Of a DNA stretch of 41,942 nt, positions 1-8,977 are shown piece by piece. Both the position numbers and the translations under genes were made by a program. A model generated the notes under the pieces. That model saw nothing but the letters and a program-made list of their open reading frames with translations. It ran no database searches and was not told the DNA's origin. Source of the stretch: Azoarcus sp. Lineage in GTDB: Bacteria; Pseudomonadota; Gammaproteobacteria; Burkholderiales; Rhodocyclaceae. The stretch lies in assembly GCA_031258965.1 (NCBI GenBank), contig JAIRMC010000056.1, positions 1 through 41,942 on the forward strand, written 5' to 3'. Each line of letters begins with the position of its first letter. Position 1 is the first letter of the stretch.

Positions 1-278
1 GCTACAGCGTCGACGTGGAAATCGTGCTTGCCTCGCGCAACAACGTCCTGCGCATTCCTTCCAATGCATTGCGCGCGGGCAACAAGGTTTTGCTGCTCGA
101 TGGCGGCGTCATCGTCGAGCGCACGGTTACGCCGGGTATCGCCAATTGGGAATACACCGAGGTCGTCGCCGGACTCGATGCCGGGGAGCGCATTGTCACC
201 TCGCTGACACAAACGGGACTCGAACCCGGCGTTCGGGCGCGGGCGGGCACGGCGAAAAACGTCGGCGGCCAAAGCTGA
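1..278 (+). CDS. RND/MacA-type periplasmic adaptor subunit, C-terminal part (partial)
   Basis: This reading frame is open from the window edge (first full codon at base 3) to a TGA at 276-278, giving about 91 residues. The text fits the C-terminal beta-barrel and membrane-proximal domains of a membrane fusion protein: a segment like 'LRIPSNALR', a short 'VLLLDGGVIVERTVTPGI' strand pair, then 'EVVAGLDAGERIVTS'. That last pattern is typical of HlyD/MacA/AcrA adaptors. Such proteins link an inner-membrane transporter to an outer-membrane TolC-like channel. An ABC ATPase and two MacB-type permeases follow directly, so a MacA-like role is inferred. The N-terminus and signal or anchor lie outside the window. 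Confidence 0.8.
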   Translation, partial: YSVDVEIVLASRNNVLRIPSNALRAGNKVLLLDGGVIVERTVTPGIANWEYTEVVAGLDAGERIVTSLTQTGLEPGVRARAGTAKNVGGQS

Positions 279-311
279 ACGCTTTTGTCATGTCCGTCGC
301 GGATTCTCGCA

Positions 312-1061
<750 letters not shown>

Positions 1062-1100
1062 GGCGGCCCGCACAATGCAACGAACGCCGCCCGCGCCAAT

Positions 1101-2309
1101 ATGACCACTGCCGATGTCTTGCGCTTCGCCACCCGCGCCGCGCTCGGTTATCCCTTGCGTACCGTACTGCTGGTGCTGGCGATGTCGATTGGCGTGGCGG
1201 CGGTCGTGACCCTCACCGCGGTCGGCGACGGTATGCGGCGCTACATCGCCGGTCAATTCGCCTCGCTGGGCGCCAATCTCGTCATCATCCTGCCGGGGCG
1301 CACCGAAACCGGCGGACTCCAACCCGACAGCTTCGCCGCCAGCACGCCGCGCGACCTCACCATCGAGGATGCCGTCGCGCTTTCCAACGCGCCGCTCGTG
1401 CAGCGCGTCACGCCGGTGTCGGCGGGCAACGCAGAAGCGGCGGCCAACGGGCGGCTGCGTGAAGTCATGGTGCTCGGCGCCACGTCGGACTTTATCCTCA
1501 TCCGGGATCTCTCTCTCGCCCAGGGGCGCTTCCTTCCCGTCATGGACTGGCGGCGCGGCGATGCCGTGGCGGTTCTCGGCGCGACCATCCATGATGAGCT
1601 GTTCGGCAACGAGTCCTCCATCGGGCAGACGATCCGCATCGGCGATCGCCGCCTGCGGATCATCGGCGTCATGGAACCCTCGGGCCAGGGTCTGGACATG
1701 AACACCGACGAGTTGGTCATCGTGCCCGTCGCCACCGCGCAGGCGATCTTCAATACCACCTCCCTGCTCCGCATCCTGATCGAAACCCGCGACCGCGACG
1801 CCATCGACGCCGTGAAAGCCGGGCTGGAACGCATCATGCGCGAGCGCCACGAAGGCGAACTCGACGTTACCCTGGTTACGCAGGATGCCGTGCTCACCAC
1901 CCTCGACGACATCCTCGGCTCGCTCACGCTGGCAATCGCCGGGATCGCCGCCATCAGCCTGATCGTGGCCGGCATCCTGGTCATGAACGTCATGCTGGTG
2001 GCCGTCACGCAGCGCACGGCCGAAATCGGGCTTCTCAAGGCGTCCGGCGCGCGCGGGCGCGACATCGTTCGCATCTTCCTCACCGAAGCGGCGCTGCTCT
2101 CGTTCGCGGGCGCGCTGGCTGGCTACCTGTTCGGCCTGACCGGCGCATGGCTTGTCCGGCTGTACTGGCCGGAACTTCCGGCCTGGCCGCCCACCTGGGC
2201 CGTGGCGGCGGCGCTGAGCGTCGCGCTGGGCAGCGGGCTGGCCTTCGGCGTCATGCCCGCGCGCCGGGCGGCGGCGCTCGACCCGGTATTCGCCCTGGCG
2301 CGGCGCTGA
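1101..2309 (+). CDS. ABC transporter permease, MacB/FtsX type (first)
   Basis: This 402-residue inner-membrane protein has the MacB permease layout. A first transmembrane helix at about 20-42 ('LLVLAMSIGVAAVVTLTAV') is followed by a large periplasmic domain containing a 'VLGATIHDELFG' motif (about 50-270). Three more helices lie near 275-300, 330-355 and 365-390. The end 'GVMPARRAAALDPVFAL' is the usual FtsX-family C-terminus. It starts at ATG 1101, 39 bases after the ATPase. It forms one operon with the adaptor, the ATPase and a second permease. In canonical MacB the ATPase and permease are one polypeptide; here they are separate. A heterodimer with the next gene is inferred. Confidence 0.9.
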   Translation: MTTADVLRFATRAALGYPLRTVLLVLAMSIGVAAVVTLTAVGDGMRRYIAGQFASLGANLVIILPGRTETGGLQPDSFAASTPRDLTIEDAVALSNAPLVQRVTPVSAGNAEAAANGRLREVMVLGATSDFILIRDLSLAQGRFLPVMDWRRGDAVAVLGATIHDELFGNESSIGQTIRIGDRRLRIIGVMEPSGQGLDMNTDELVIVPVATAQAIFNTTSLLRILIETRDRDAIDAVKAGLERIMRERHEGELDVTLVTQDAVLTTLDDILGSLTLAIAGIAAISLIVAGILVMNVMLVAVTQRTAEIGLLKASGARGRDIVRIFLTEAALLSFAGALAGYLFGLTGAWLVRLYWPELPAWPPTWAVAAALSVALGSGLAFGVMPARRAAALDPVFALARR

Positions 2310-2316
2310 AAACACC

Positions 2317-3519
2317 ATGCGCTGGCACGACCTTTTCCATTTCGCCCTGCACGCCCTCGCTGTCTACCGCCTGCGCAGCTTCCTCACCCTGCTTGGCATT
2401 GCCGTTGGCATCGCGGCGGTGATCCTGCTCACCTCGATCGGCGAAGGCGTCCACAATTACGTACTCAACGAATTTTCCAAATTCGGCAGCAACATCATCA
2501 AAATCTCGCCGGGCCGCCAAAGCGCGCGCGGCGGCATGCCCGCCCTGCCTTCGACAGCCCGCGACCTGACCCTGGACGACGCGGCGGCGCTTGCCCGTCT
2601 GCCTTACGTTTCCAACATCAGCCCCGTCGTACTGGGTAATGCCGAAATCCGCGCCAACGGACGGATACGCCGCAGTTCGGTCATGGGCATCGGCCCAATG
2701 ATGCATCTTCTCTATTCCGTCGAGATTGCCATGGGCGACTTCCTGTCCGAAGAAGACGGCGGCAGGGACGCGCGCGCGCTGGCCGTGCTCGGCGCGACCC
2801 TCAAGGACGAGCTGTTCGGCACGGCCAACGCCGTCGGCGCGCGCATCGAAATCGGCGGCGAACGCTATCGCATCATCGGTGTCCTGCAACAGAAAGGGCA
2901 GCTTCTTCACGTAAATATCGACGACGCCATCTACATTCCGAGCGCGCGGGCGATGTCCCTCTACAATCGCAGCGGCACAGACCACATCAAGCTCTCCTAC
3001 GACGTTCACGTCGACGTCGGGCAAGTCCTGTCCCTGATACGCCAGACCCTGATCTCCCGCCATGGCCGCGAGGATTTCACCCTCACGACGCAGGAAGAAA
3101 TGATTTCCGCCCTCACGGACATCCTGCGCATCGTCACCTCCGCCATCAGCGCGCTCGGCGGCATCTCGCTCATCGTCGGCGCGGTGGGCATTGCCACCAT
3201 CATGACCATCGCCGTCGCCGAACATACCGCTGAAATCGGCCTCATGGTTGCGCTGGGCGCCCGCCGCCGCACCATCCTCGGCCTTTTCCTCTCCGAAGCG
3301 GTGGCGCTGGCCGCGCTCGGCGGGCTGTTGGGGCTATTTGTTGGCGTCATACTTTCCTGGCTAGTGGGTGTATTCGTTCCGGCCTTGCCGGTCAGCACGC
3401 CGTGGCTATTCGTCCTGGCCGCCGAGTTCGTCGCCATCCTGATCGGACTGGCCTCCGGCGTGCTGCCCGCGCGCCGCGCCGCGCGGCTCAACGTTATCGA
3501 GGCCCTGCGCACGGAGTGA
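2317..3519 (+). CDS. ABC transporter permease, MacB/FtsX type (second)
   Basis: This 400-residue protein is a paralogue of the preceding permease, only seven bases downstream. It has an N-terminal helix ('FLTLLGIAVGIAAVILLTSI', about 23-42), a periplasmic domain with 'VLGATLKDELFG' nearly identical to the partner's motif, and three C-terminal helices ending in 'GVLPARRAARLNVIEALR'. Two related but distinct permeases with one ATPase suggest a heteromeric MacB-like transporter. Peptide, lipoprotein or toxic-compound export are possible. No gene for the outer-membrane channel is seen here; it may precede the window. Confidence 0.9.
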   Translation: MRWHDLFHFALHALAVYRLRSFLTLLGIAVGIAAVILLTSIGEGVHNYVLNEFSKFGSNIIKISPGRQSARGGMPALPSTARDLTLDDAAALARLPYVSNISPVVLGNAEIRANGRIRRSSVMGIGPMMHLLYSVEIAMGDFLSEEDGGRDARALAVLGATLKDELFGTANAVGARIEIGGERYRIIGVLQQKGQLLHVNIDDAIYIPSARAMSLYNRSGTDHIKLSYDVHVDVGQVLSLIRQTLISRHGREDFTLTTQEEMISALTDILRIVTSAISALGGISLIVGAVGIATIMTIAVAEHTAEIGLMVALGARRRTILGLFLSEAVALAALGGLLGLFVGVILSWLVGVFVPALPVSTPWLFVLAAEFVAILIGLASGVLPARRAARLNVIEALRTE

Positions 3520-3552
3520 GTACAAGCACGGAAAATGCCGATCAGGTCGATC

Positions 3553-3624
3553 CTCATTGCGGGCGAAGCGCGGCGATCCACGAACCGTATGACATACAAC
3601 GACCCATCGGGCCTCGCAATGACG
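3553..3624. repeat. Dispersed palindromic repeat (CATTGCGRG...CCTCGCAATGA), copy 1
   Basis: About 72 bases start with TCATTGCGGGCGAAGCG and end with GGGCCTCGCAATGACG. The outer ends are inverted repeats (CATTGCG / CGCAATG). A closely similar element occurs at 11233-11307, and a half element near 11170-11195. Such elements sit between genes and look like REP/MITE-type repeats. They have no coding capacity. Confidence 0.6.
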
Positions 3625-3686
3625 CTTGCCCAGTGCCTCCCCCGGGCCGCCCGGCTTCTTTTCTTTGAGAGATCGGGAGTTATTGC

Positions 3687-3715
3687 TTGAACCGCGCCGC
3701 GCGCGCCCTCATAAT
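3687..3715 (+). promoter_or_regulatory. Sigma-70 type promoter of the permuted tmRNA gene
   Basis: TTGAAC (3687-3692) and CATAAT (3710-3715) are separated by exactly 17 bases. A start near 3722 would place the RNA 5' end at the beginning of the acceptor piece. This fits the gene order and is inference from the match. Confidence 0.6.
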
Positions 3716-3721
3716 TCGCCC

Positions 3722-3785
3722 ATGGTTGTAATTCCGGCAATCTGGAGGCGTTCTGGACAGGGGTTCGACTCCCCTCATCTCCACC
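3722..3785 (+). ncRNA. ssrA: tmRNA acceptor piece (3' half of tmRNA, encoded first)
   Basis: This holds the tRNA-like 3' end of tmRNA. The T arm reads AGGGG-TTCGACT-CCCCT (about 3759-3775), followed by the acceptor strand CATCTCC (3776-3782) and discriminator A (3783). The acceptor strand pairs with GGGGATG at 3822-3828, which lies downstream; this is the hallmark of a circularly permuted ssrA gene. The genome reads ACCC rather than ACCA after the stem, so part of the CCA tail would have to be added by nucleotidyltransferase after trimming. No anticodon arm is present, which rules out an ordinary tRNA. The 5' end is set from the predicted promoter and is approximate. Confidence 0.85.
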
Positions 3786-3821
3786 CAAGCGTACAGGCGT
3801 TGCATGGTTGTGCGTTTGGGT

Positions 3822-4060
3822 GGGGATGTACCGGTTTCGACAGGGCGGGCAAAGGTGCGCAGGCAACCCGAGAGGCGACGGACGTAATCCGCGCAAATCC
3901 ATAAACGCCAACGATGAGCGTTTCGCAATCGCTGCATAAGCTGATTGCCGGGGCCGCTGAAGCCTTGTAACCCAAGACAGCCGGCGGGGGCCTCGGCCCC
4001 CGCCGTCACGTCTACCGGTTTAGGCCACTGTGGGCGGGCGCGCCCAGCGCCCGGTTCGAC
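3822..4060 (+). ncRNA. ssrA: tmRNA coding piece (5' half of tmRNA, encoded second)
   Basis: The piece begins GGGGATGTACCGGTTTCGAC, the conserved tmRNA 5' acceptor strand and D-loop text. The resume codon GCC is at 3907. The tag frame 3907-3939 reads ANDERFAIAA then TAA, close to the betaproteobacterial tag ANDERFALAA. Downstream are two strong hairpins, at 3983-4004 (GGCGGGGGCC/GGCCCCCGCC) and 4031-4046 (TGGGCG/CGCCCA), probably structural helices of the coding piece. The RNA rescues stalled ribosomes in trans-translation with SmpB. The roughly 36-base spacer at 3786-3821 would be removed to leave two RNAs. The 3' end is uncertain. Confidence 0.85.
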
Positions 4061-4205
4061 TGCCGCATTCGACGCCGATAAAGCCGCGCGGACAACATCG
4101 AACATGGCAGAGGCACGATTGGCCGCGCCATCCACATCACCGGGTTTGAGATCCGTGAGATTTTTCACAGCAAGGCATTTTTGGAATACACTTGCGCATC
4201 GTGTT

Positions 4206-4224
4206 GAGAATTGTTATTGTTATC
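4206..4224 (+). promoter_or_regulatory. Fur-box-like operator
   Basis: GAGAATTGTTATTGTTATC matches 13 of 19 positions of the classical Fur consensus, in an AT-rich stretch 67 bases before a DUF4198 gene and a TonB siderophore receptor gene. Iron repression of this pair is inferred. Confidence 0.5.
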
Positions 4225-4290
4225 TGTATCAATACTTATGCGACATCATGATCCTTGATTTTCCCCTCCACCTCCCCGAAAGGACACCAC

Positions 4291-5028
4291 ATGAAGTACA
4301 AGGCACTCTCACGAATTTTCTGCGCGGGCGTCGCGCTTCTTGGCCTGTGCACCGCCGCGCAGGCACATCAGGTTTGGTTGGAACAGGCGGAGGACGAGAA
4401 CATGGTTATTCGCTTCGGCGAATTCGGCTACAACCTGCGGGAAACCTCCCCCGGCCTGCTGGACAACTTCGGCGCACTCGCGGCAAGGCTGCTCACCAAA
4501 AGCGGGGCCAAACCGCTAACGCCCGCCAAGGCCGCGACGGGCTTTACGTTGCCCGTGAAGCTTGCGCCCGGAGAGAGCCTGACCGCCGAAGACCCCGCCT
4601 TCCCCATCCGCGCCTTCAAGCGGGAGGGACGGGAAGTCCGTAACTGGTATTGGCCCGCCGCGCGTTTCATCACGGACTTTGCCATCCGATCGCCCAGCCT
4701 TGCGCTCGACATCGTTCCGGTCGGTAAACCCGGCGCGTTCAGGGTCATATTCAGGGAAAAACCGCTCGACAGGACGGAAGTCCAGATTCTCGTGCAATCC
4801 GGCTGGAGCAAAAGGGCATACACCAATGCCGAAGGCGAGGTGAGCTTCGATTTGCCCTGGCAGGGCCAATACGTGGTCGAGGTAAGCCACATCGACCGCA
4901 CGCCAGGCGAGCGCAAGGGCGAAAAATACGACGGCATCAACCATGTGACGACGCTTACGCTGATGCAGCCCGCCGGCCTTGCGCCGCTGCCCGCTGGCCC
5001 GGCTGCGGCGCCGAATCCGGGGAAATGA
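4291..5028 (+). CDS. DUF4198 family periplasmic protein
   Basis: The protein is 245 residues from the ATG at 4291, with an AAAGGA ribosome site at 4279-4284. A Sec signal peptide ('FCAGVALLGLCTAAQA') ends at about residue 24. The mature protein begins HQVWLEQ, the typical opening of DUF4198 proteins. Their C-terminal half is a beta-sandwich; here it carries 'SGWSKRAYTNAEGEVSFDLP', a pattern of carboxypeptidase-regulatory-like folds. Family members occur beside metal or siderophore uptake genes and are thought to help periplasmic metal handling, but the biochemical role is not established. It is followed after 54 bases by a siderophore receptor and preceded by a Fur-like box, so it probably belongs to an iron-responsive operon. 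Confidence 0.8.
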   Translation: MKYKALSRIFCAGVALLGLCTAAQAHQVWLEQAEDENMVIRFGEFGYNLRETSPGLLDNFGALAARLLTKSGAKPLTPAKAATGFTLPVKLAPGESLTAEDPAFPIRAFKREGREVRNWYWPAARFITDFAIRSPSLALDIVPVGKPGAFRVIFREKPLDRTEVQILVQSGWSKRAYTNAEGEVSFDLPWQGQYVVEVSHIDRTPGERKGEKYDGINHVTTLTLMQPAGLAPLPAGPAAAPNPGK

Positions 5029-5082
5029 TCCCGCCCGGAAACGTTTTCTTTGCCAATCTTGACTGCCAGAGAGGAAAGCCTC

Positions 5083-7272
5083 ATGAACCCGATCCCCGCC
5101 CGCCCGGCAATCCCGTCCGCGTTTGTTCTGGCGACCTTCCTGGGTATTTTCAGCAGTGGGACAGCCTTGGCCCAGGATGCCGACTCCCCGTCGGCGGGGG
5201 CGTCCGGGGCATCCGGCGAAGAAGTCGTGCTACCGGAAGTCACTGTCCAGGCAAAGGAAGAAAAAACCGCTGTCACCGAAGGCGGCGGCGCCTACACCAC
5301 CCCGCAGATGGGCACCGCCGCCAAGCTGCCGCTCTCCATCCGCGAAACGCCGCAATCCGTCACCGTCATTACCCGGCAACGCATCGAAGACCAGAACATG
5401 GTCACGATCAGCGACGCGATGCAGAACACGCCCGGCATTGCCATCACCGCGACAGGGCCGCAACGCGACCGCTTCAATGCACGCGGATTCGCCATCGACA
5501 ACATTCTTTACGACGGGTTGCCGATCAGCCTCGGGCAATACGGCGGGGATTCACTCATTGCGGACATGGCGATCTACGACCGCATCGAGATCGTGCGCGG
5601 CGCAACGGGCCTGACCCAGGGCGCGGGCAACCCCTCGGCAGCCATCAATCTGGTGCGCAAGCGCCCGACGCACGCGCCTTATGCGAGTGTGGGCGCTCAT
5701 GCGGGCAACTGGGATCGTTACGGTCTCAATGCCGACCTCTCCGGCCCGCTCAACGCGGCGGGCACCTTGCGCGCGCGCACCGTCGCTGCCTGGCAGGACA
5801 ACAAAAGTTTTCAGGATGTGGTCGATAACCAGCGCAAAACCCTGTATCTGATCGCCGAAGCCGATATTGCCCGCGATACGCTGCTGACCGCCAGTGTCTC
5901 AAGACAGAACAGCGATAACACCTCCACTTGGGGCGGCCTACCGGTCGCCTGGGACGGCAGCGACCTGAAGCTTTCTCGCTCGACCTTTCTCGGCAACGAC
6001 TGGGAATACTGGGACAAACAGGACACCTCTGCCTTTGCCAGCCTGGAGCATCGCTTCGGGAGCGGCTGGAAACTGGATTTCTCCATCAACCACATCCAGA
6101 CCAGGACGAACATGTTCGGAACCTACCCCACGCAGACCTCTCCCGGCTATTACACGCAAGAAGCGGGGAAATACAAGACGGATACCGATCTCACGAGTTA
6201 CGACTTCCATGCCAGCGGCCCTTTCCAGCTTCTCGGGCGCAAACACGAGATAGCCGTCGGCGCAAGCCACCGCACGAGCGACTTCTACCAGCGCGGCGGC
6301 TGGGAAACTACTTTTTCCGGCATGGATATCTACAACTGGAACCACGACGCGCCCAAACCTGTCATTAATCCCCGCCGTTATGTGCTGCGTACCGACGAAC
6401 GGCAAAGCGGTCTCTACGCCACGGCCCGCTTCAGCTTGGCCGACCCGCTGAAACTCATTCTCGGCGCGCGGCTCGACTGGTATGACTTTGAAAACGAAAC
6501 GCTCACCGCCAAAACCGATTACCAGATCAATCGCAATCTGACCCAATATGCGGGCCTAATCTACGATCTGGACAAATCGCACAGCATCTACGCAAGCTAT
6601 ACCGACATTTTCAAGCCGCAGAACAATTACGACATCTCCGGCAATCTGCTTAAACCCGTTATCGGCAAGAATTACGAAATCGGCGTCAAGGGCGAATACT
6701 TTGGCGGCGCGCTCAACGCCAGCGCCGCCGTTTTCCGGATCGATCAGGAAAAACTCGCCATGCGTCTGCTCGATCAAAGCATTTGCCCAAGTTATCCAGC
6801 CACTCAGTGCTACCAAGCGGCTGGCCTCGTCAAAAGCGAGGGCGTCGATCTGGAAATCCAGGGCGAAATCACTTCCAACTGGCAACTCGGCGCAGGCTAT
6901 ACCTTCACTTTCAAGAAAATCCGGAAGGATGCCAACCCGGCCAACCTCGGGCGCACCAGCACCGAACTGCCGCGCCACCAGTTCAAACTTTTCACCGCCT
7001 ACCGTCATGGCCCGTGGCGCGTGGGCGGCGGCGTCAACTGGCAAAGCGACATCTACTACAAGCGCACCGGCTTCCACTCCCAACAGGACGCCTACGCGGT
7101 CGCCAACCTGATGGCGGGCTACCGTTTCGGCAAGGAACTGGACATTCAGTTGAACATCAACAATCTGTTCGACAAGACCTACTACCGAAGCATCAGCTCC
7201 TCCACGAACGGCGCCAGCGTTTACGGCGAGCCGCGCAGCATCATGCTGACAGCGAAATACAACTTTTTCTGA
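5083..7272 (+). CDS. TonB-dependent siderophore receptor
   Basis: The protein is about 729 residues from the ATG at 5083, preceded by GAGGAAAG (5071-5078). The upstream TTG at 5050 has no such site. A signal peptide ends near 'GTALAQD'. The plug domain follows, with 'RETPQSVTVITRQRIEDQ', 'DAMQNTPGI' and 'FNARGFAIDNILYDG', text typical of FhuE/FpvA/FoxA-type ferric-siderophore receptors. The rest is a 22-strand outer-membrane barrel ending in 'LTAKYNFF' with a C-terminal phenylalanine, as needed for outer-membrane assembly. It imports a ferric siderophore with TonB-ExbB-ExbD energy. The ligand cannot be told from the sequence. The gene is in an apparent operon with the DUF4198 gene under a Fur-like box. 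Confidence 0.92.
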   Translation: MNPIPARPAIPSAFVLATFLGIFSSGTALAQDADSPSAGASGASGEEVVLPEVTVQAKEEKTAVTEGGGAYTTPQMGTAAKLPLSIRETPQSVTVITRQRIEDQNMVTISDAMQNTPGIAITATGPQRDRFNARGFAIDNILYDGLPISLGQYGGDSLIADMAIYDRIEIVRGATGLTQGAGNPSAAINLVRKRPTHAPYASVGAHAGNWDRYGLNADLSGPLNAAGTLRARTVAAWQDNKSFQDVVDNQRKTLYLIAEADIARDTLLTASVSRQNSDNTSTWGGLPVAWDGSDLKLSRSTFLGNDWEYWDKQDTSAFASLEHRFGSGWKLDFSINHIQTRTNMFGTYPTQTSPGYYTQEAGKYKTDTDLTSYDFHASGPFQLLGRKHEIAVGASHRTSDFYQRGGWETTFSGMDIYNWNHDAPKPVINPRRYVLRTDERQSGLYATARFSLADPLKLILGARLDWYDFENETLTAKTDYQINRNLTQYAGLIYDLDKSHSIYASYTDIFKPQNNYDISGNLLKPVIGKNYEIGVKGEYFGGALNASAAVFRIDQEKLAMRLLDQSICPSYPATQCYQAAGLVKSEGVDLEIQGEITSNWQLGAGYTFTFKKIRKDANPANLGRTSTELPRHQFKLFTAYRHGPWRVGGGVNWQSDIYYKRTGFHSQQDAYAVANLMAGYRFGKELDIQLNINNLFDKTYYRSISSSTNGASVYGEPRSIMLTAKYNFF

Positions 7273-7312
7273 TCGGGGAGCGCGCCGGACAGCGCAAGGG
7301 GATGCTCTGCCT

Positions 7313-8254
7313 TCAAAGCTGGTAATCCTCCCCTCCCCCGCTTAGCGCCGCCTCCACCATCCTGCGCGCCAGATGCGGCGCAAAGCCTTCGATGAAGGCG
7401 TACACATAGCCGCGCAGCCAGGCGCGGCGGCGCAAGCCGATGCGGGTAGTGCTCGATTCAAACAGGTGGGCGGCCTCGATCATCCCCAGGCCGCGATCCA
7501 CCGCCGGGTCGTAGGCCATGCGCGCGAGAATGCCGATGCCTAGGTCCATCGCTACATAGGTCTTGATGACGTCCGAGTCGATGGCGGTAAGTACGATGCG
7601 GGGCTTGAGGCCGCGCCCGAGGAACGCCTTGTTGATCTGGCCCCGGCCCGTGAAGGCATCGTCGTAGGTGATGACCGGATAACGCGCGATGGCCTCCAAC
7701 GTGAGCGGCTGTTCGCGCAGGATGGGATGGCGCGGCGTCGCCACGACACAGCGGTTCCACTGGCGGCACGGCAAGGTGACGAGTTCCTCGTAGTCGGCGA
7801 TGGATTCGGTGGCGATGGCCAGGTCGGCGCTGCCGTCGAGCACCATTTCGCACACCTGCTTCGGATTGCCCTGATGGAGTTCGAGCCGCACATGCGGATA
7901 GTGCCGCATGAAGTCGCGGATCACCGGCGGCAGGGCGTAGCGCGCCTGCGTGTGCGTGGTGGCAATCGAGAGCCGCCCGGCGTCCTCGGCGGAAAATTCC
8001 GCGCCGACTTGTTGCAGGTTGTCGACTTCGCCCAGGACGCGGCTGGCGATGTCGAGCACGGCGCGGCCCGGTTCGGTCACGGACGCCAGACGCTTGCCGT
8101 GGCGCACGAAAATCTCCACCCCCAGTTCGGCTTCGAGCAGGCGTATCTGCTTGGAGACGCCGGGCTGCGAGGTAAACAGCGCCTCGGCGGCGTCCGAGAC
8201 GTTCAGCCCACGGCGGGCGACCTCATGGACATAGCGCAATTGTTGCAGGTTCAT
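7313..8254 (-). CDS. cysB: LysR-family regulator, CysB-like
   Basis: This 313-residue regulator has an N-terminal winged helix-turn-helix (about 1-60) reading 'MNLQQLRYVHEVARRGLNVS...TSQPGVSKQIRLLE'. The effector domain includes 'ATTHTQARYALP' and 'MLPC/TLPCRQWNR'-type segments. Both regions align by eye with Escherichia coli CysB over the whole length. CysB activates sulfate assimilation and cysteine synthesis genes in response to N-acetylserine. Its usual targets are not adjacent here, although cysE (the source of O-acetylserine) is encoded 9 kb away. The gene is convergent with the siderophore receptor and divergent from the DUF2946 gene. Confidence 0.87.
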   Translation of the reverse strand: MNLQQLRYVHEVARRGLNVSDAAEALFTSQPGVSKQIRLLEAELGVEIFVRHGKRLASVTEPGRAVLDIASRVLGEVDNLQQVGAEFSAEDAGRLSIATTHTQARYALPPVIRDFMRHYPHVRLELHQGNPKQVCEMVLDGSADLAIATESIADYEELVTLPCRQWNRCVVATPRHPILREQPLTLEAIARYPVITYDDAFTGRGQINKAFLGRGLKPRIVLTAIDSDVIKTYVAMDLGIGILARMAYDPAVDRGLGMIEAAHLFESSTTRIGLRRRAWLRGYVYAFIEGFAPHLARRMVEAALSGGGEDYQL

Positions 8255-8429
8255 ATGTCTAGTCTCTTAATAATCAAATCTTCTTAAAGACTAACTCAAA
8301 TTTCGTTTCCCTTCCTAAAATCCTGCTCACGATGCGTCGCAATCCGTCGGAGCGCGCCACCCGGACGTTTCGATCGCACCCCCGCATCAAGCAAGCCGGA
8401 AATCCATCCATCCATGGTAGAATCCGCCG

Positions 8430-8849
8430 ATGCGCCCCGTCCCGCTCAGCGCCGCCCTTGCCCCAGCATGCCGCAATCGGCGGCAAGGCTTTGTTTGGCT
8501 GCTCGTCTTGGCGCTGTGCCTGCAATTACTGGCCACCGGTATTGCCCGCGTTCACACGCTCGCATCGCTGGACGCGGAGGGCGGCATCTTCGCGGCGGAA
8601 ATTTGCCACGGCCTCGCGGACGCCGCGCCCGGCGATAGTGAAGGCCCGGCATCCCAGGCAAACGGCGCGCATTGCCCGTTCTGCCGCCTCGCCCATGCGG
8701 GCATCGCGCTGCTTGCGCCGGTCGCGCTCGCCTTTTCGCTTCCCGAACCCGCCGCGCTCTTTCTCCCGGCGGCGGACGCCCGTCTCCAGCCGGTCGCGCC
8801 GGAGTCGCGCCACGCACCCACGCGCGCGCCGCCTTTCTCCTTCGCCTGA
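8430..8849 (+). CDS. DUF2946 family protein, putative copper-associated
   Basis: The protein has 139 residues. A hydrophobic N-terminal segment ('FVWLLVLALCLQLLATGIA', about 21-40) looks like a signal anchor. The middle carries 'HCPFCRLAHAG' (about 77-87), the His/Cys motif that marks DUF2946 proteins. The C-terminus is rich in Pro, Ala and His. DUF2946 genes commonly precede copper TonB receptors, as here, and the Cys/His motif suggests metal binding; the exact role is not established. A TAGAAT sequence lies at 8418-8423, just before the start, so the promoter or the start codon may need checking. Confidence 0.72.
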   Translation: MRPVPLSAALAPACRNRRQGFVWLLVLALCLQLLATGIARVHTLASLDAEGGIFAAEICHGLADAAPGDSEGPASQANGAHCPFCRLAHAGIALLAPVALAFSLPEPAALFLPAADARLQPVAPESRHAPTRAPPFSFA

Positions 8850-8977
8850 TTTCTCCCGCGCAACGCTGACACATCGCCGCTTCCGCCCGCGCAAGAACGG
8901 GGGATGCGCACGCCAGCGCCTTTCCTTCCCGCCGCGCCCACCGATATCGGCGCGGCCATTTGGCGAAAAGCTTTCTC

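Noticed and set aside
3757-3785. T-arm-like sequence suggesting an ordinary tRNA
   Set aside because: There is no anticodon or D arm upstream, and the acceptor strand pairs with the downstream tmRNA coding piece.
3983-4004. Strong GC hairpin as a rho-independent terminator
   Set aside because: It lies inside the tmRNA coding piece and lacks a T run; a structural helix fits better.
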